The notes under the pieces: generated by a model | Seen by the model: only the letters and a program-made list of their open reading frames with translations | What the model was told of the DNA's origin: nothing | Databases searched by the model: none | Origin: Candidatus Spyradosoma merdigallinarum | Lineage (GTDB): Bacteria > Verrucomicrobiota > Verrucomicrobiia > Opitutales > UBA953 | DNA length: 15,104 nt | NCBI GenBank assembly: GCA_018713755.1 | Contig: DVOG01000095.1 | Coordinates: forward strand, 1 to 15,104 | Reading direction: 5' to 3' | Shown here: one piece after another, positions 14,358-15,104 of the stretch | Position numbering within the stretch: position 1 is the stretch's first letter | Layout of the letters: each line of letters starts with the position of its first letter | Program-made: the position numbers and the translations under genes

Positions 14358-14408
14358 AAAAAAAAAGCGTTCCCGCGGGAAAGGCCCCGGCGAGAACGCT
14401 TTTTTTTT
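14358..14408 (-). terminator. Rho-independent terminator after the PEP-CTERM gene
   Basis: GCGTTC (14367-14372) pairs with GAACGC (14394-14399), extended by an A run at 14358-14366 pairing with a T run at 14400-14408. On the minus strand the T run follows the stem, ending transcripts from the PEP-CTERM gene whose stop lies 24 bases upstream. The symmetrical A/T flanks could also stop plus-strand transcription. Its loop contains part of a motif copy (14368-14376). Confidence 0.85.
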
Positions 14409-14432
14409 TTCAAGAAGCTTACGCGCTTCGCC

Positions 14433-15104
14433 TCATTTGCGGCGGCGGCGCGAAGCGACGAGCGCGAGCGCGCCCACGCCCGCGAGCAGGCCGAACGCCG
14501 ACGGCTCGGGGACAGCCGCCGTCGTGAACGCGATGCTCTTCAGCCCCGTGCTGAGAACCGAGCCGGAAGCGTGCGTCACGCCGAGCGTGAAGGAAACCGT
14601 CTCGCCGGCGCCGACCGTGATCGTATCGAAATCCAGCGTCACGATGTTGCCGACGGGAAGGTCTCCCGTGCCGTCCACCTGGGCGAGCGTCGTGCCGTGG
14701 ATGTCCTGCGTCACCGACTCCGTCTCGCCTCCGCTCGACAGCGAAATCGTCGTGCTGTAGTTGTCGACCGCACCGTTGTCGAAGCTCCCGCCGTTGCGGG
14801 CGCCGACGAAGCTGAACGTGACCGAGGAAATGGTCAGATCCTGCGCCGCCGTCAGCGTGAACATGATGCCGTAGCCGCTCGGCGTGGACGCGGAGCCGTC
14901 ATACGGAATGATTGCGCCATGGTTCAGCGGATTCTGACCCTGGTTCATGATTTGGCTGGCGCCGGTCATTTCACCCCACGTGAAACCGGAAAACCAAGCG
15001 TCGCCGGTGTCCAGCGTCGTCCCGACGTAGTAGCCGTCCGTGCCGTTGGAGTTCCAAAGCGGGCGGTCGGTTCCCGGATTGTTCTGAGGTGCGAACGTCA
15101 CCGT
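14433..15104 (-). CDS. PEP-CTERM sorting-signal protein, 5' end missing
   Basis: About 224 C-terminal residues are visible; the reading frame is open to the right edge, so the N-terminus and signal peptide lie outside. The body is rich in Ser, Thr, Gly and Asn, with beta-strand-like repeats (FTLTAAQDLTISSVTFSFVG, STTISLSSGG, TLDFDTITVGAGETVSFTLG), like secreted extracellular-matrix proteins. It ends with the exosortase-recognised PEP-CTERM signal: VPEPSAFGLLAGVGA at about 26 residues from the end, a hydrophobic helix, then RRRRK. Such proteins are sorted by exosortase EpsH/XrtA and often linked to exopolysaccharide; the sorting enzyme is not in this window. No catalytic domain is recognised. 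No exact 9-mer motif is present. Confidence 0.88.
   Translation of the reverse strand, partial: TVTFAPQNNPGTDRPLWNSNGTDGYYVGTTLDTGDAWFSGFTWGEMTGASQIMNQGQNPLNHGAIIPYDGSASTPSGYGIMFTLTAAQDLTISSVTFSFVGARNGGSFDNGAVDNYSTTISLSSGGETESVTQDIHGTTLAQVDGTGDLPVGNIVTLDFDTITVGAGETVSFTLGVTHASGSVLSTGLKSIAFTTAAVPEPSAFGLLAGVGALALVASRRRRK

Larger units (their letters stand above)
123..14376. repeat. Dispersed 9-mer family GCGGGAACG / CGTTCCCGC (49 copies by hand count)
   Basis: Copy starts, + orientation (GCGGGAACG): 144, 228, 573, 771, 2420, 3046, 3370, 3651, 4210, 4232, 4514, 4910, 4979, 5002, 5099, 5250, 5515, 7455, 8221, 9704, 10569, 11205, 11574, 12634, 14331. Complement (CGTTCCCGC): 123, 1254, 1550, 1565, 1978, 2052, 3190, 4087, 4115, 4627, 5145, 8267, 8977, 9038, 9261, 9930, 10328, 11183, 12077, 12398, 12627, 13674, 13855, 14368. 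That is 25 against 24. In coding regions the motif is read as Ala-Gly-Thr, Arg-Glu-Arg, Val-Pro-Ala and others, so selection is on DNA, not one peptide. With about 65% GC, fewer than one copy per window is expected. Near variants such as GCGGGAGCG also recur. Positions were counted by eye and may miss a few. Confidence 0.85.

Overview
The window is GC-rich, almost entirely coding, and reads as a Gram-negative bacterial chromosome segment, most likely Verrucomicrobiota (Opitutae-like). This is an inference from three things: a PEP-CTERM protein ending in a polyarginine tail, a four-gene run of prepilin-like proteins of the kind seen as cassettes in Verrucomicrobia, and an LpxR-type outer-membrane lipid A deacylase. 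No rRNA, tRNA, CRISPR, transposase or phage gene was seen, and no gap between genes exceeds 300 bases.

Layout from left to right. (1) A minus-strand tex gene (54-2357), with a possible next minus-strand start cut by the left edge. (2) A divergent plus-strand gene with a good sigma70-like promoter, encoding a Lys/Ala-rich histone-like tail joined to a carbohydrate-binding-like domain (2533-3003) and closed by a hairpin terminator. (3) A plus-strand pair: LpxR-family lipid A deacylase (3107-4075) and MidA/NDUFAF7-type methyltransferase (4082-5092). (4) A long minus-strand series read from right to left: hemB and uppS (overlapping by 32 bp), then four pseudopilin genes in the order of gspG, H, I and J, then ruvX/yqgF, which ends at a terminator facing the methyltransferase gene. 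(5) To the right of hemB, also on the minus strand: a CD225/dispanin-like and DUF2752 membrane-protein pair, and before them a HAD phosphatase - ATP-grasp ligase - esterase cluster that looks like a small uncharacterised pathway. (6) At the right edge, the 3' part of a PEP-CTERM-anchored secreted protein, followed by motif-built terminators.

The strongest unexplained signal is not a gene. The 9-mer GCGGGAACG (or its complement CGTTCCCGC) occurs 49 times by hand count in 15.1 kb, where base composition predicts fewer than one. It is split evenly between the strands (25 and 24), is read in more than one codon frame, lies in coding and intergenic DNA, and supplies the stems of several terminators. 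It is absent from all four pseudopilin coding regions, the histone-tail gene and the PEP-CTERM gene. The pattern resembles DNA uptake sequences of Neisseria or Haemophilus, or the cyanobacterial HIP1 palindrome, and is offered as the candidate undescribed system.

Most coding regions lack a clear Shine-Dalgarno sequence. Starts were therefore chosen from signal peptides, prepilin leaders, domain boundaries and neighbouring terminators.
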